64,000 nt of DNA, taken from contig JASHPJ010000118.1 in the NCBI GenBank assembly GCA_030038195.1, positions 1 through 64,000 of the forward strand, read 5' to 3'. The notes under the pieces were generated by a model. It saw only the letters and a list, made by a program, of their open reading frames with translations, was not told where the DNA came from and searched no databases. This DNA is from Acidobacteriaceae bacterium (GTDB taxonomy: Bacteria; Acidobacteriota; Terriglobia; Terriglobales; Acidobacteriaceae). Made by a program: the position numbers and the translations under genes. Below are positions 1-8,972 of this stretch, one piece after another (the stretch's first letter is position 1; each line of letters begins with the position of its first letter).

Positions 1-183
1 ACGACGGACGTGACGGGAGTGGCGGAGCTGCCGGAGGGCGTGGAGATGGTGATGCCTGGGGACAATGTGCAGTTGCAGGTGGAGCTGATCACGCCGGTGG
101 CGCTGGAGAAGGGATTGCGATTTGCGATCCGCGAAGGTGGGCGCACGGTGGGGGCGGGGACGATCTCGGAGATTATCAAGTAA
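1..183 (+). CDS. tuf: Elongation factor Tu, C-terminal 60 residues (partial)
   Basis: The window opens inside this gene; 60 codons and a TAA stop remain. The translation contains [13 protein letters not shown] and ends [14 protein letters not shown], the closing strands of EF-Tu domain 3. EF-Tu is the GTPase that delivers aminoacyl-tRNA to the ribosome. It lies 134 bases before rpsJ on the same strand, the usual junction between the str and S10 operons, so fusA and rpsG probably precede the window (inference). Confidence 0.95.
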   Translation, partial: TTDVTGVAELPEGVEMVMPGDNVQLQVELITPVALEKGLRFAIREGGRTVGAGTISEIIK

Positions 184-190
184 CAAGTAA

Positions 191-299
191 CAGGGAATAG
201 GGAATAGGGAATAGGGAATAGGGATCAGGGAAGTGGCTTGATGGGCAACACAAAGCCAGCCGGAGCACGAGCAAACTGATCCCCGACAACTGAAACCTG
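191..299. repeat. Family B heptad inverted repeat (tuf-rpsJ spacer)
   Basis: The left arm (191-233) is a clean tandem run of the 7-base unit AGGGAAT ending in AGGGATCAGGG. The right arm (about 275-299) is the degenerate complement, CTGATCCCCGACAACTGAAA. The loop has its own stem, TGGCTT pairing with AAGCCA. This is the purest tandem array of family B in the window and fills almost the whole spacer. Confidence 0.75.
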
Positions 300-317
300 C
301 GACCCGAAGGGGAACCA

Positions 318-635
318 ATGGTAGGACAGAGAATTCGCATCCGGTTGAAGGCGTACGACTATCGCGTACTGGATACCTCGACCGGCGAGATTGTGGATAC
401 GGCCAAGCGCACCGGGGCAACCGTTGCCGGGCCCATCCCGTTGCCGACGATCAAGAACAAGTACTGCGTGCTGCGTTCGCCGCACGTGGACAAGAAGTCG
501 CGCGAGGAGTTCGAGATTCGCACGCACAAGCGGCTGATCGACATCCTGGAGCCGACTCAGCAGACGGTCGATGCGCTGATGAAGCTCGATCTGCCTGCCG
601 GCGTCGATGTCGAGATCAAGGCCTTCGAAAAGTAG
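318..635 (+). CDS. rpsJ: 30S ribosomal protein S10
   Basis: A 105-residue S10, full length, opening [15 protein letters not shown] and carrying [20 protein letters not shown], the conserved S10 core. S10 sits in the 30S head and, as NusE, also joins NusB in transcription antitermination. An AAGGGG Shine-Dalgarno lies just before the ATG. It opens the S10 block; I do not see an E. coli-like L4-regulated S10 leader, because the spacer before it is taken up by a family B repeat. Confidence 0.98.
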   Translation: MVGQRIRIRLKAYDYRVLDTSTGEIVDTAKRTGATVAGPIPLPTIKNKYCVLRSPHVDKKSREEFEIRTHKRLIDILEPTQQTVDALMKLDLPAGVDVEIKAFEK

Positions 636-651
636 CGTGGCTGCTTATTCG

Positions 652-780
652 AGCTGCTAGCTTCTAGCTCCTGGCTTGATCGGGGCGGAGCAAGTGGTAG
701 TTGATGAAGGTTTTTCAGTAGGGTGGGTTGAAATCCTGCAAACCGGCAGGAAAAAGCTAGGGGCTGGAAGCTAGCAGCTA
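652..780. repeat. Family A heptad inverted repeat (rpsJ-rplC)
   Basis: Left arm 652-677 (AGCTGCTAGCTTCTAGCTCC) and right arm 754-780 (AAGCTAGGGGCTGGAAGCTA) are near-perfect reverse complements built from AGCTAGA-like units. The loop is about 76 bases. Confidence 0.8.
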
Positions 781-905
781 GTGTGGTGAATCAGAAGTTC
801 GTTGAAGAACAACCGCAGGTCTTTCGACTCATTTTGGCGCAAAACGCGCCAAAATTCGCTCAGGATGACAGCGTATTTGTGATGTGAACTTCTGACTCGG
901 GACAC
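781..905. repeat. Second inverted-repeat element (family C) abutting the family A copy
   Basis: Outer arms at 781-800 and 886-905 pair over about 17 of 20 positions (core ATCAGAAGTTC with GAACTTCTGA). Inside lies a perfect 9-bp hairpin, TTTTGGCGC at 832-840 and GCGCCAAAA at 846-854. The right half has the phrase CGCTCAGGATGACAGCG, which is like short dispersed palindromes seen in many acidobacterial spacers (recollection, not searched). A related phrase occurs near 57780-57812. Confidence 0.6.
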
Positions 906-971
906 TAGTGGCTCACCGAAGATTCCGGCAGTGCGAGTCAGTTCAAGCTTGCATGATGAGGCGAGGAAGAG

Positions 972-1697
972 ATGGCAGTTACAGGGATTCTGGGAAAAAA
1001 GATCGGTATGACGCAGGTCTTCGACGAGAAGGGCGACGTGCATCCGATTACGGTGCTGCAGGCCGGCCCCTGCGTGATTACGCAGCTCAAGACCGCGGCC
1101 AGGGATGGCTACGACGCCGCGCAGATCGGACTGGTCGAGTTCGTGAAGGCTTCGCGCATCACCAAGGCGCAGGCCGGTCATCTGGGCAAGACCGAAGCGC
1201 CCCCGGTGAAGTTCATCAAGGAAGTGGATATTGAAGCGGCTGTGGACGGCGCGGCGGAGTCCAAAGCCGGCGATCGCGTGCTGGTGGACATCTTTTCCGA
1301 CGCGAAGTTCGTAGACGTGATCGGCACCTCGAAGGGGCGTGGCTTTGCGGGCGTTGTGCGCCGGCACAAGTTCGGCGGCGGCCCCAAGTCGCACGGACAC
1401 ATGTTCCAAGTGCAGGGCTCGATCGGCGCATCGAGCTTTCCATCGCGCGTCTTCCCTGGCCAGCGCATGCCGGGGCACTTCGGGGTGGACCAGGTGACGG
1501 TGCGCAACCTGCGCATTCGCGGCGTCGATCTCGACGAGAACCTACTGATGGTGGAAGGCGCCGTGCCGGGCCCGCGCGATGGCTACGTGCTGATCTCCAA
1601 GGCCAAGGCTCCGCCGCGCGAGCGCCGTGGATTCGCCGGCTCGGGCACGGTCGATCCGCTGAAGGCTTCGAAGAAGGCGACGGCGAAGAGAAAGTAG
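972..1697 (+). CDS. rplC: 50S ribosomal protein L3
   Basis: A 241-residue L3, an early-assembly protein that contacts the peptidyl transferase region. The family core is visible around residues 135-170 (GGGPKSHGHMFQVQGS, then RVFPGQRMPGHFG). It is longer than E. coli L3 (209) because of a basic C-terminal tail ending KKATAKRK. The start is the ATG preceded by GAGGAAGAG. Its TAG stop is the first triplet of the following heptad repeat. Confidence 0.98.
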   Translation: MAVTGILGKKIGMTQVFDEKGDVHPITVLQAGPCVITQLKTAARDGYDAAQIGLVEFVKASRITKAQAGHLGKTEAPPVKFIKEVDIEAAVDGAAESKAGDRVLVDIFSDAKFVDVIGTSKGRGFAGVVRRHKFGGGPKSHGHMFQVQGSIGASSFPSRVFPGQRMPGHFGVDQVTVRNLRIRGVDLDENLLMVEGAVPGPRDGYVLISKAKAPPRERRGFAGSGTVDPLKASKKATAKRK

Positions 1698-1843
1698 CTT
1701 TTAGCCGCCAGCTTCCAGCCTCTAGCTTGTCTGAGGTGGAACGGGCAGGAATGGTGGAAACAGATTTTTTCGGAAGTGTGACGAGTTGATAGCGTAATTC
1801 TGGCACGCAATCGCTAGAGGCTGGTGGCTAGAAGCTAGAAGCT
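1696..1843. repeat. Family A heptad inverted repeat (rplC-rplD)
   Basis: Left arm about 1696-1728 begins in the rplC stop codon and runs as TAGC-type units; right arm 1813-1843 (GCTAGAGGCTGGTGGCTAGA and on) is the complement. The loop is about 84 bases and less like the other copies. Confidence 0.75.
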
Positions 1844-1858
1844 CGCAGGAAGAAGACG

Positions 1859-2542
1859 ATGGCAAACGTGGATGTTTTGAATCTGAACGGGGAGAAGGTG
1901 GGCTCGCTCGAGCTGGCCGACGCGGTGTTCGCGCCGGAGCAGGTGAACGAGGCTCTGCTGTGGGAGGCGGTGAAGCACTACCGCGCCTCGCTGCGCCAGG
2001 GCACGCACGCCACCAAGAACCGCAAGCTGGTGGCCGGCTCCGGCAAGAAGCTGTGGAAGCAGAAGGGCACGGGCCGCGCCCGCATCGGATCGGTGCGCTC
2101 GCCCCTGTGGCGTCATGGCGGCACGGTGCACGGACCCCAGCCGCGCAGCTACGAGTATCCCTTCCCGCGCAAGAAGCTGCTGGGCGCGCTACGCTCAGCG
2201 CTGGCGGCGAAGCTGGCCGACGGCAAGCTCACCGTGGTCGACTCGCTGGAGATCAAGGAAGGCAAGACCAGGCTCTACTTCAACGCGCTCGGCAAGCTGG
2301 GCGTCACCCGCACGGCGCTGCTGGTGGAGAACGGCAAGACCCTGACCCAGTCGCTGGTGCTCGGCGCGCGCAACCTTCAGGGCGTGGAGCTGGTGCTGAA
2401 CAACGAGGTTCACCCCTACGACCTGCTGCGCTACGACCGCGCCATCTTCTCGAAGGCAGCCATCGAGCAGTTGACCGAGGCCCTGGTGAAGTCGACCTCC
2501 AAGCGGTCGCCGCGGCGACCCGCCGAGAAGGAGGCCGCGTAA
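1859..2542 (+). CDS. rplD: 50S ribosomal protein L4
   Basis: A 227-residue L4, which binds 23S rRNA domain I and lines the exit tunnel; in E. coli it also represses the S10 operon. The signature GTGRARIGSVRSPLWRHGG is present at about residues 70-88, followed by PRSYEYPFPRKK. The start follows AGGAAGAAG. The stop TAA shares its last base with the rplW ATG, so the two are translationally coupled. Near the 3' end the codons for SPRRP are written by a 16-bp palindrome that recurs in two other spacers. Confidence 0.98.
   Translation: MANVDVLNLNGEKVGSLELADAVFAPEQVNEALLWEAVKHYRASLRQGTHATKNRKLVAGSGKKLWKQKGTGRARIGSVRSPLWRHGGTVHGPQPRSYEYPFPRKKLLGALRSALAAKLADGKLTVVDSLEIKEGKTRLYFNALGKLGVTRTALLVENGKTLTQSLVLGARNLQGVELVLNNEVHPYDLLRYDRAIFSKAAIEQLTEALVKSTSKRSPRRPAEKEAA
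2505..2520. repeat. 16-bp palindrome shared with the rplE and rplF leaders
   Basis: GGTCGCCGCGGCGACC is a perfect 16-bp palindrome inside the last codons of rplD. The same sequence is at 9483-9498, and a copy with one terminal change is at 7856-7871. Confidence 0.7.
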
Positions 2543-2835
2543 TGCCCACGATATATACCGTGATTCGCCGCCCGCTGATTACCGAAAAGGGGCTGGGCGT
2601 GAAGGAGACCGAAGGGACGCTGGTGTTCGACGTGGCGCCCGGGGCCACCAAGACTGAGGTCAAGCAGGCCGTCGAGGCGCTCTTCAAGGTGAAGGTCGCC
2701 GCGGTGCGCACGGCCAACGTGGCCGGCAAGGAGCGCCGCCGCGGACGTTACGCCGGCTTCCGGGCAGACTGGAAAAAGGCTTACGTCAAGCTGAAGGCAG
2801 GCGAAAAACTGCCGGAGTACGTGAGCAATCTGTAA
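2542..2835 (+). CDS. rplW: 50S ribosomal protein L23
   Basis: A 97-residue L23, which sits at the tunnel exit and docks trigger factor and SRP. It opens MPTIYTVIRRPLITEKG, the family N-terminus, and has the VEALFKVKVAAVRTANV core. The ATG overlaps the rplD stop by one base (TAATG), which fixes the start; longer upstream readings in this frame are a shadow of rplD. Confidence 0.97.
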   Translation: MPTIYTVIRRPLITEKGLGVKETEGTLVFDVAPGATKTEVKQAVEALFKVKVAAVRTANVAGKERRRGRYAGFRADWKKAYVKLKAGEKLPEYVSNL

Positions 2836-2837
2836 GA

Positions 2838-2962
2838 CAGCTTCTAGCCGCTATCTCCCAGCTTCTAGCTGGTTCGGTGGCAAGGCGGGCGTAGGATTTC
2901 GAAGCTGAAGTGGTTCGATGAGCAGGACGAGCTAGAGGCTAGGAGCTAGCAGCTAGAAGCTT
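2838..2962. repeat. Family A heptad inverted repeat (rplW-rplB)
   Basis: Left arm 2838-2870 and right arm 2930-2962, both made of TAGCTTC / AGCTAGA-type units, are reverse complements with a few mismatches. The loop is about 59 bases. The right arm ends 17 bases before the rplB start. Confidence 0.8.
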
Positions 2963-2979
2963 GTCAAGGACAAAAAACG

Positions 2980-3804
<825 letters not shown>

Positions 3805-3807
3805 AAG

Positions 3808-3933
3808 CAGCTTCTAGCTACTAGCTTCTAGCTACTAGCTAATGGCTGCCAATCGAGAGATTTGAGAGAATAGCCGGCCGATAGCACGGGCGATTCAAGG
3901 CTAGGAGCTAGAGGCTAGGAGCTAGGAGCTAAG
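3808..3933. repeat. Family A heptad inverted repeat (rplB-rpsS), right arm carries the rpsS Shine-Dalgarno
   Basis: Left arm about 3808-3841 and right arm 3898-3933. The right arm contains AGGAG at 3924-3928, nine bases before the rpsS ATG at 3938, and no other Shine-Dalgarno is visible. Pairing of the arms would therefore cover the ribosome binding site. Confidence 0.8.
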
Positions 3934-3937
3934 TTTT

Positions 3938-4231
3938 ATGGCACGTTCGACGAAGAAGGGTCCGTTTGTGGATGCGCACCTGTCAGTGAAGATCGAGGCG
4001 CTGAACCGGGCCAACGACAAGAAGGTTGTGAAGTCGTGGTCGCGCCGCTCCACGATCTTTCCCGAGTTCGTGGGCCACACCATCGCGGTGCACAACGGCA
4101 AGAAGTTCGTTCCGGTCTACGTGACCGAGAACATGGTGGGCCACAAGCTGGGCGAGTTTGCGCCCACGCGCACGTTCAAGGGCCACACCGGCGGCACCAA
4201 GGCGGCGGAGACTGCGGCCAAGGCGAAGTAA
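3938..4231 (+). CDS. rpsS: 30S ribosomal protein S19
   Basis: A 97-residue S19 of the 30S head, opening [15 protein letters not shown] and carrying the family core [20 protein letters not shown], then [16 protein letters not shown]. The only plausible Shine-Dalgarno, AGGAG at 3924-3928, is part of the preceding repeat arm. Confidence 0.98.
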   Translation: MARSTKKGPFVDAHLSVKIEALNRANDKKVVKSWSRRSTIFPEFVGHTIAVHNGKKFVPVYVTENMVGHKLGEFAPTRTFKGHTGGTKAAETAAKAK

Positions 4232-4238
4232 GGATAAA

Positions 4239-4325
4239 GCAGCTTCTAGCCTCTAGCTCCTAGCTGGTTCGGGCTGAGGCAATGACGGTGGCGGAAGCGA
4301 GAGGAAGCTGGCAGCGAGTAGCCGG
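4239..4325. repeat. Family A heptad inverted repeat, degenerate (rpsS-rplV)
   Basis: The left arm (4239-4265) is typical (GCAGCTTCTAGCCTCTAGCT). The right arm (about 4297-4325) is decayed, keeping AGGAAGCTGGCAGC. The loop shares GGCTGAGGCAATGACGG with other family A loops. Confidence 0.6.
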
Positions 4326-4342
4326 CATTTTGAGGAAGAACT

Positions 4343-4834
4343 ATGGCAGTCGAGACAAAGGAGTACCGGGCCGAGGCAAGGTTTCAGCGCGTGTCGCCGC
4401 AGAAGGCGCGGCTGGTGCTGGATCTGATCAAGGGGCGCGGCGTCGAGGAGGCGCTCAACACGGCGGCCTTCACCAAGAAGAGAGTCGCCCCGGTCATTCA
4501 CAAGCTGCTGACCTCGGCGATGGACAACGCCAAGTACGTGGCCGGCGAGCAGGGCATCGACCTGGACGTGGACAACCTGTACGTGAAGCAGGCCCTGGCC
4601 AACGACGGTCCGCGCATGAAGCGCATCCGCCCGGCGCCGATGGGCCGCGCCTACCGCTATCAGCGCCGGCTCACGCACATCGTTCTTTCGCTGGCCGAGC
4701 GCCGGCCGGCCAACGGCGCAAGCCTGGTGACCAGGGTCGAGGAGCCGGTGGCCGAGGTCAGGCCGGCGAAGAAGAAGGCAGCCGCGCCCAGGAAGACGGC
4801 AGCTAAAAAGTCGACGAGCAAGAAGGCCGAGTAG
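4343..4834 (+). CDS. rplV: 50S ribosomal protein L22 with long basic tail
   Basis: A 163-residue L22, which lines the exit tunnel. The conserved part covers residues 1-117 or so ([34 protein letters not shown]). The remaining 45 residues are an extension ending in a lysine/alanine-rich tail ([19 protein letters not shown]), making it about 50 residues longer than E. coli L22. The start follows GAGGAAG. Only 28 bases separate it from rpsC, with no repeat between. Confidence 0.97.
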   Translation: MAVETKEYRAEARFQRVSPQKARLVLDLIKGRGVEEALNTAAFTKKRVAPVIHKLLTSAMDNAKYVAGEQGIDLDVDNLYVKQALANDGPRMKRIRPAPMGRAYRYQRRLTHIVLSLAERRPANGASLVTRVEEPVAEVRPAKKKAAAPRKTAAKKSTSKKAE

Positions 4835-4862
4835 CAGGCCTGGAGAGTTTGAGGGAAATAGT

Positions 4863-5531
4863 ATGGGACAGAAAGTCCATCCTTACGGATTCCGGCTGGG
4901 AGTGAACAAGCCATGGCGTTCGCGCTGGTTCTCGGAGCGGGAGTATGACAAGCTCCTGGTCGAGGACGTGAAGCTCAAGGCCGAGCTGCGCGAGAAGCTG
5001 AAGGCGGCCGGCGTCAGCTCGGTTGAGATCGAGCGGCCCGGCAACAAGCTGCGCTTCCTCATCCGCACGGCGCGTCCGGGCATCGTCATCGGCCGCAAGG
5101 GCGCGGAGATCGAGAAGCTCAAGACCGAGCTGGGCAAGCGCACCAACCGCGACGTGTTCATCGACATCATCGAGGTGAACAAGCCGGAGCTCGATGCGCA
5201 GCTCGTCTCGGAGAACATCGCGCTGCAGCTCGAAAAGCGTGTCAGCTTCCGCCGCGCCATGCGCAAGAGTGTCGATTCGGCGCTGCGCTTCGGCTGCAAG
5301 GGAATCAAGGTGCGCGTCTCGGGCCGTCTGAACGGCAACGAGATCGCGCGCTCGGAGTGGTATCTGCAGGGCCGCCTGCCGCTGCACACGCTGCGCGCCG
5401 ATGTGGACTACGGCTTCACCGAGGCCAACACGACTTACGGCGTGATCGGCGTCAAGGTGTGGATCTACCGCGGCGACATCTACGAGCAGAAGCGCCGCCA
5501 GACGCCGGCAGTCGGCACCAGCGTGTTTTAA
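4863..5531 (+). CDS. rpsC: 30S ribosomal protein S3
   Basis: A 222-residue S3, part of the mRNA entry tunnel. It has the [19 protein letters not shown]-terminus, a KH-like motif [14 protein letters not shown] at about residues 78-91, and the C-terminal domain motif [22 protein letters not shown] precedes the ATG. Length is normal. Confidence 0.98.
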   Translation: MGQKVHPYGFRLGVNKPWRSRWFSEREYDKLLVEDVKLKAELREKLKAAGVSSVEIERPGNKLRFLIRTARPGIVIGRKGAEIEKLKTELGKRTNRDVFIDIIEVNKPELDAQLVSENIALQLEKRVSFRRAMRKSVDSALRFGCKGIKVRVSGRLNGNEIARSEWYLQGRLPLHTLRADVDYGFTEANTTYGVIGVKVWIYRGDIYEQKRRQTPAVGTSVF

Positions 5532-5532
5532 G

Positions 5533-5646
5533 AGCAGCTTCTAGCTCTCTGCTTCTAGCTTCTAGCTAAAAGTGCGGGAGTAAGGCGTAGAGGCTGGGAT
5601 GGGAAGAAGAAGCTTAGAGGCTAGCAGCTAGAAGCGGGTAGCTGCT
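5533..5646. repeat. Family A heptad inverted repeat (rpsC-rplP)
   Basis: Left arm 5533-5567 and right arm 5608-5646 pair over most of their length; both are TAGCTTC / AGAAGCT-type tandems. The loop is about 40 bases. The arm starts two bases after the rpsC stop. Confidence 0.8.
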
Positions 5647-5661
5647 TTCGAGGTTTTCGTT

Positions 5662-6099
<438 letters not shown>

Positions 6100-6101
6100 T
6101 C

Positions 6102-6203
6102 AAGCAGCGAATAGCCTCTGGCTCTCAGCCCGCATGCGCTCAGGCGAAGAGCAGCGCGGGACCCGGATGGAGCTGGAAGCTAGGAGCTGGAAGCTAGGAG
6201 CTT
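6102..6203. repeat. Family A heptad inverted repeat (rplP-rpmC)
   Basis: The right arm (6171-6203) is a strong AGCTGGA / AGCTAGG tandem; the left arm (6102-6130) is decayed. The right arm contains AGGAG at 6196-6200, ten bases before the rpmC ATG; an alternative Shine-Dalgarno, AAAGAAG, touches the start codon. Confidence 0.7.
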
Positions 6204-6210
6204 AAAGAAG

Positions 6211-6450
6211 ATGGAACTCGAAAAGATGCGCAACTTAAGCGACGAAGAGCTCAAGCACCAAGAGAAAACCACGGCGGAGCAGCTCTTCCGGCTGCGCTTC
6301 CAGGTGGCGCTGGGCCAGAACGACGGCGTGAAGAAGATCCGCCAACTGCGCAAGGAGATCGCGCAGATCAAGACCATCGCGCGGGAGCGCGAGCTGGGCA
6401 TCCGCGGCGAGTCCAGGACGGCTGCGGAAACCAAGAAGGGAGCGCGCTAA
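6211..6450 (+). CDS. rpmC: 50S ribosomal protein L29
   Basis: A 79-residue L29, a helical hairpin protein next to the tunnel exit. MELEKMRNLSDEELKHQ, then LFRLRFQVALGQ and IRQLRKEIAQIKTIAREREL are the family pattern. It is slightly longer than E. coli L29 (63) through a C-terminal extension. Its TAA stop is directly followed by the rpsQ ATG. Confidence 0.97.
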   Translation: MELEKMRNLSDEELKHQEKTTAEQLFRLRFQVALGQNDGVKKIRQLRKEIAQIKTIARERELGIRGESRTAAETKKGAR

Positions 6451-6780
6451 ATGGCGGCGACTCAGGATCAAGCGGAGGTGCCCGTTCGCCGCGGCGAACG
6501 GCGCAACGAGAAGGTCGGCCAGGTGGTCTCGACCAGGATGCAGAAGACGATCGTGGTCGCGGTCGAGATGCGCAAGGCGCACCCCAAGTACAAGCGCATC
6601 GTGCGTCAGACCAAGAAGTTCTACGCGCACGACGAGCAGAGCTCGGCGCGCCTGGGCGATGTGGTGCGCATCCGCGAGACCCGCCCCTTGAGCAAGCTCA
6701 AGCGGTGGTCGCTCGAAGAGATTGTGCGGCGCTCGACGCTGGCACAGATTGAAGACACGGCCCACGAAGCCGCCAACTGA
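6451..6780 (+). CDS. rpsQ: 30S ribosomal protein S17
   Basis: A 109-residue S17, an early 16S-binding OB-fold protein. The conserved part starts at about residue 20 ([19 protein letters not shown]), so there is a roughly 20-residue charged N-terminal extension. The start codon abuts the rpmC stop, and AAGGGAG in the rpmC 3' end can serve as its ribosome binding site, so the pair is probably coupled. Confidence 0.97.
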   Translation: MAATQDQAEVPVRRGERRNEKVGQVVSTRMQKTIVVAVEMRKAHPKYKRIVRQTKKFYAHDEQSSARLGDVVRIRETRPLSKLKRWSLEEIVRRSTLAQIEDTAHEAAN

Positions 6781-6782
6781 AA

Positions 6783-6886
6783 AGCAGCTTCTAGCTACTA
6801 GCTTCTAGCCAGCTCGTGGCGGGACGAGGGAATGGGACAGTCGGAAAACAAAGCTAGGAGCTAGCGGCTGGAAGCTGATAGCTGTT
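6783..6886. repeat. Family A heptad inverted repeat (rpsQ-rplN)
   Basis: Left arm 6783-6814 (AGCAGCTTCTAGCTACTAGC and on) and right arm 6850-6886 (AAAGCTAGGAGCTAGCGGCT and on). The loop is about 35 bases. The outermost bases AGCAGCT / AGCTGTT still pair. Confidence 0.8.
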
Positions 6887-6901
6887 TTTGGAGAAACAAC
6901 C

Positions 6902-7273
6902 ATGGCTGTGCAAATGAGAACCATGCTCGCAGTGGCCGACAACTCCGGCGCGCGCAAGCTGCAGGTGATTTTGCCGCTGGGCGGCGGACTGGGCGTCAAG
7001 GCCGGGCTGGGCGACATTGTGACCGCGGCGGTGAAGGAGGCTTCGCCGGACGGCACCGTGAAGAAGGGCAAGGTGGTCAAAGCGGTCATCGTGCGCACCC
7101 GCAAGGAGCATCGCCGCCGCGATGGCACCTACATCCGCTTCGACGAGAATGCGGCGGTGGTGATCGGCGACGACCATGAGCCGGTGGGCACGCGCGTCTT
7201 CGGGCCGGTGGCCCGCGAGCTGCGCGAGAAGAAGTTTTTGAAGATTGTTTCGCTGGCCCCGGAAGTGGTGTAA
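6902..7273 (+). CDS. rplN: 50S ribosomal protein L14
   Basis: A 123-residue L14 at the subunit interface. [20 protein letters not shown], the [15 protein letters not shown] stretch and [11 protein letters not shown] are family hallmarks. The start follows GGAG at an ordinary distance, outside the repeat. Length is normal. Confidence 0.98.
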   Translation: MAVQMRTMLAVADNSGARKLQVILPLGGGLGVKAGLGDIVTAAVKEASPDGTVKKGKVVKAVIVRTRKEHRRRDGTYIRFDENAAVVIGDDHEPVGTRVFGPVARELREKKFLKIVSLAPEVV

Positions 7274-7384
7274 AGCAGCTTCCGGCTTTCAGCCTCTAGC
7301 TTCTAGCCTGTTTGTGCTGAAGCGAAGGCAGTTGGCAGCAGCGAGATGAAGCTAGGAGCCAGCGGCTAGAGGCGGATAGCTGTT
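7274..7384. repeat. Family A heptad inverted repeat (rplN-rplX)
   Basis: Left arm 7274-7309 starts at the base after the rplN stop; right arm 7349-7384. The loop contains TGCTGAAGCGAAGGCAGT, which is almost identical to the loop of the next copy (rplX-rplE). Confidence 0.8.
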
Positions 7385-7396
7385 TTGGGGGAAGAG

Positions 7397-7723
7397 ATGC
7401 CAAGTTTGGATATTCATCGCAATGATACGGTCAAGGTGCTCACGGGCTCTGACCGCGGCAAGACGCAGCGCGTGCTGCGCGTCTTCCCGGACAAGGGCAC
7501 GCTGCTGGTGGAGCACGTGCGCGTGGTCAAGAAGACGGTTTCGAGCAAGACCGGGCAGAACACCCGCGGTGGCATCGCCGAGCAGGAGTCGCCCATCCAC
7601 ATCTCGAACGTGGCCTTGGTCTGTCCCAACTGCGGGCCCACGCGCATCGGTCACAAGCTGGAAGGCGACCGCCGCGTCCGCATCTGCAAAAAGTGCGGGC
7701 AGACGCTGCCGACGAAGAAGTAG
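7397..7723 (+). CDS. rplX: 50S ribosomal protein L24, zinc-ribbon form
   Basis: L24 initiates 50S assembly. From the ATG at 7397 it is 108 residues; an in-frame TTG at 7385 would add four (MGEE), but GGGGGAAGAG before the ATG makes the ATG better. The KOW motif VKVLTGSDRGKTQRVLRV is near the N-terminus. Two Cys pairs, CPNC and CKKC, lie in the C-terminal third, the zinc-binding type absent from E. coli L24. Confidence 0.96.
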   Translation: MPSLDIHRNDTVKVLTGSDRGKTQRVLRVFPDKGTLLVEHVRVVKKTVSSKTGQNTRGGIAEQESPIHISNVALVCPNCGPTRIGHKLEGDRRVRICKKCGQTLPTKK

Positions 7724-7726
7724 AAA

Positions 7727-7830
7727 GGCAGCTTTCAACTCCTAGCCTCTAGCCATTCGTGCTGGAGCGAAGGCAGTGGGCAGAAGTGGGATGAAGCTAG
7801 AAGCTAGCGGCTAGGAGCTGGTAGCTGATT
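7727..7830. repeat. Family A heptad inverted repeat (rplX-rplE)
   Basis: Left arm 7727-7755, right arm 7794-7830. The loop TGCTGGAGCGAAGGCAGTGG nearly duplicates the loop of the rplN-rplX copy, while the arms have diverged. Confidence 0.8.
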
Positions 7831-7855
7831 TTGAAGTCCTTCCGCAACGGTACAC

Positions 7856-7871
7856 GGTCGCCGCGGCGACT
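7856..7871. repeat. 16-bp palindrome, second copy (rplE leader)
   Basis: GGTCGCCGCGGCGACT, differing from the perfect form only in its last base. It lies between the family A repeat and the rplE Shine-Dalgarno (GAAGGG), within a stretch CCGCAACG...ACTCCG that recurs in loose form before rplO. Confidence 0.65.
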
Positions 7872-7905
7872 ACTCCGGGCGCCGGAAGAAAGAGAGTGAA
7901 GGGAA

Positions 7906-8454
7906 ATGGCTGCAAGGCTGAAAGAGAAGTACCACAAAGAGATCAAGCAGACGCTCCAGAAGGAGTTGGGCATCGAGAACCCGATGGCCGTGCCGAAAAT
8001 CGAGAAGATCGTCATCAACATGGGCCTGGGCGAAGCCACGCAGAACTCCAAGCTCCTTGACCCGCTGGTGGCCGATCTGGCCCAGATCGCCGGGCAGAAG
8101 CCGGTGACCACCAAGGCCAAGAAGTCGATCGCCGCTTTCAAGGTGCGCACCGGCATGTCGATCGGCGCCATGGTCACGCTGCGGTCTGACAAGGCCTACG
8201 AGTTTCTCGATCGCCTGATCTCCACGGCGCTGCCGCGCGTGCGCGACTTCCGCGGCGTGTCGACTAAAAGTTTCGATGGCCGCGGCAACTATACTCTCGG
8301 CCTGCGCGATCAGCTCATCTTCCCTGAGATTGACTACGCGAAGGTGGAAAAGCTGAAGGGCATGAACATCACCATCGTGACCACGGCCAGGGACGACAAC
8401 GGAGCCCGTGCGCTGCTGCGTCACTTCGGCATGCCGTTCCGCCAGGGAGCGTAA
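7906..8454 (+). CDS. rplE: 50S ribosomal protein L5
   Basis: A 182-residue L5, which carries 5S rRNA into the central protuberance. Family motifs include [14 protein letters not shown] at about residues 30-43, [19 protein letters not shown] and [25 protein letters not shown] precedes the ATG. Length is normal. Confidence 0.98.
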   Translation: MAARLKEKYHKEIKQTLQKELGIENPMAVPKIEKIVINMGLGEATQNSKLLDPLVADLAQIAGQKPVTTKAKKSIAAFKVRTGMSIGAMVTLRSDKAYEFLDRLISTALPRVRDFRGVSTKSFDGRGNYTLGLRDQLIFPEIDYAKVEKLKGMNITIVTTARDDNGARALLRHFGMPFRQGA

Positions 8455-8455
8455 A

Positions 8456-8607
8456 GGCAGCTTCTAGCCGTCAGCTTTCAGCCTCGAGCTTCATTGAGGC
8501 GGATCGGGCGACGGAAGCAAAATGAGATTGTCTCTTTCCTGCGAGCATGACTGCCGGTTTGAGCGGGGAAGAGCTAGAGGCTAGTAGCTAGAAGCTAGTA
8601 GCTGCTT
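8456..8607. repeat. Family A heptad inverted repeat (rplE-rpsN)
   Basis: Left arm 8456-8491, right arm 8571-8607. Arms are long and well matched; the loop, about 79 bases, is longer than usual and poorly conserved. Confidence 0.78.
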
Positions 8608-8618
8608 TTGAGGGATTT

Positions 8619-8804
8619 ATGGCAACCACTGCAAAGAGAGTGAAGGACGCGCGGAAGCCGAAGTTCAGCAGCCGCAAGCACAACCGCTGCCAACTGTGCG
8701 GACGCCCGCGCGGCTTCCTGCGCAAGTTCGGCATCTGCCGTTTGTGCTTCCGGTCGCTGGCGCTCAAGGGCGAAATCCCCGGCGTCAACAAGTCGAGCTG
8801 GTAA
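8619..8804 (+). CDS. rpsN: 30S ribosomal protein S14, type Z (zinc)
   Basis: A 61-residue short S14 of the zinc-binding class, with CQLC and CRLC pairs spaced as in the family (residues about 24-27 and 40-43). It lies in the 30S head. It ends NKSSW, the conserved tail. E. coli has the longer zinc-free form, so this is the ancestral C+ version. Confidence 0.97.
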   Translation: MATTAKRVKDARKPKFSSRKHNRCQLCGRPRGFLRKFGICRLCFRSLALKGEIPGVNKSSW

Positions 8805-8808
8805 AAAA

Positions 8809-8915
8809 ACAGCTTCTAGCCGCTAGCTTCTAGCTGTCAGCTCATCGTGCTGAGTTGATGAGCAACGAATGAGCAAGAAAAAGCTAGAAGCTGACAGCTA
8901 GAGACTGGTAGCTGT
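8809..8915. repeat. Family A heptad inverted repeat (rpsN-rpsH), best-paired copy
   Basis: Left arm 8809-8842 (ACAGCTTCTAGCCGCTAGCT and on) and right arm 8881-8915 pair almost without gaps; the 19-base block 8824-8842 is nearly a perfect complement of 8881-8899. The 38-base loop begins CATCGTGCTGAGTTGATGAG, the family A loop consensus. Confidence 0.85.
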
Positions 8916-8972
8916 AGTAACCATTCCCGCTGGTTCCCGCCGCGCGGGCGAACGGGGGATGAAGGAGAAGGA

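Noticed and set aside
4282-4806. 174-residue frame overlapping rplV
   Set aside because: It is a shifted frame of rplV, which has clear L22 motifs.
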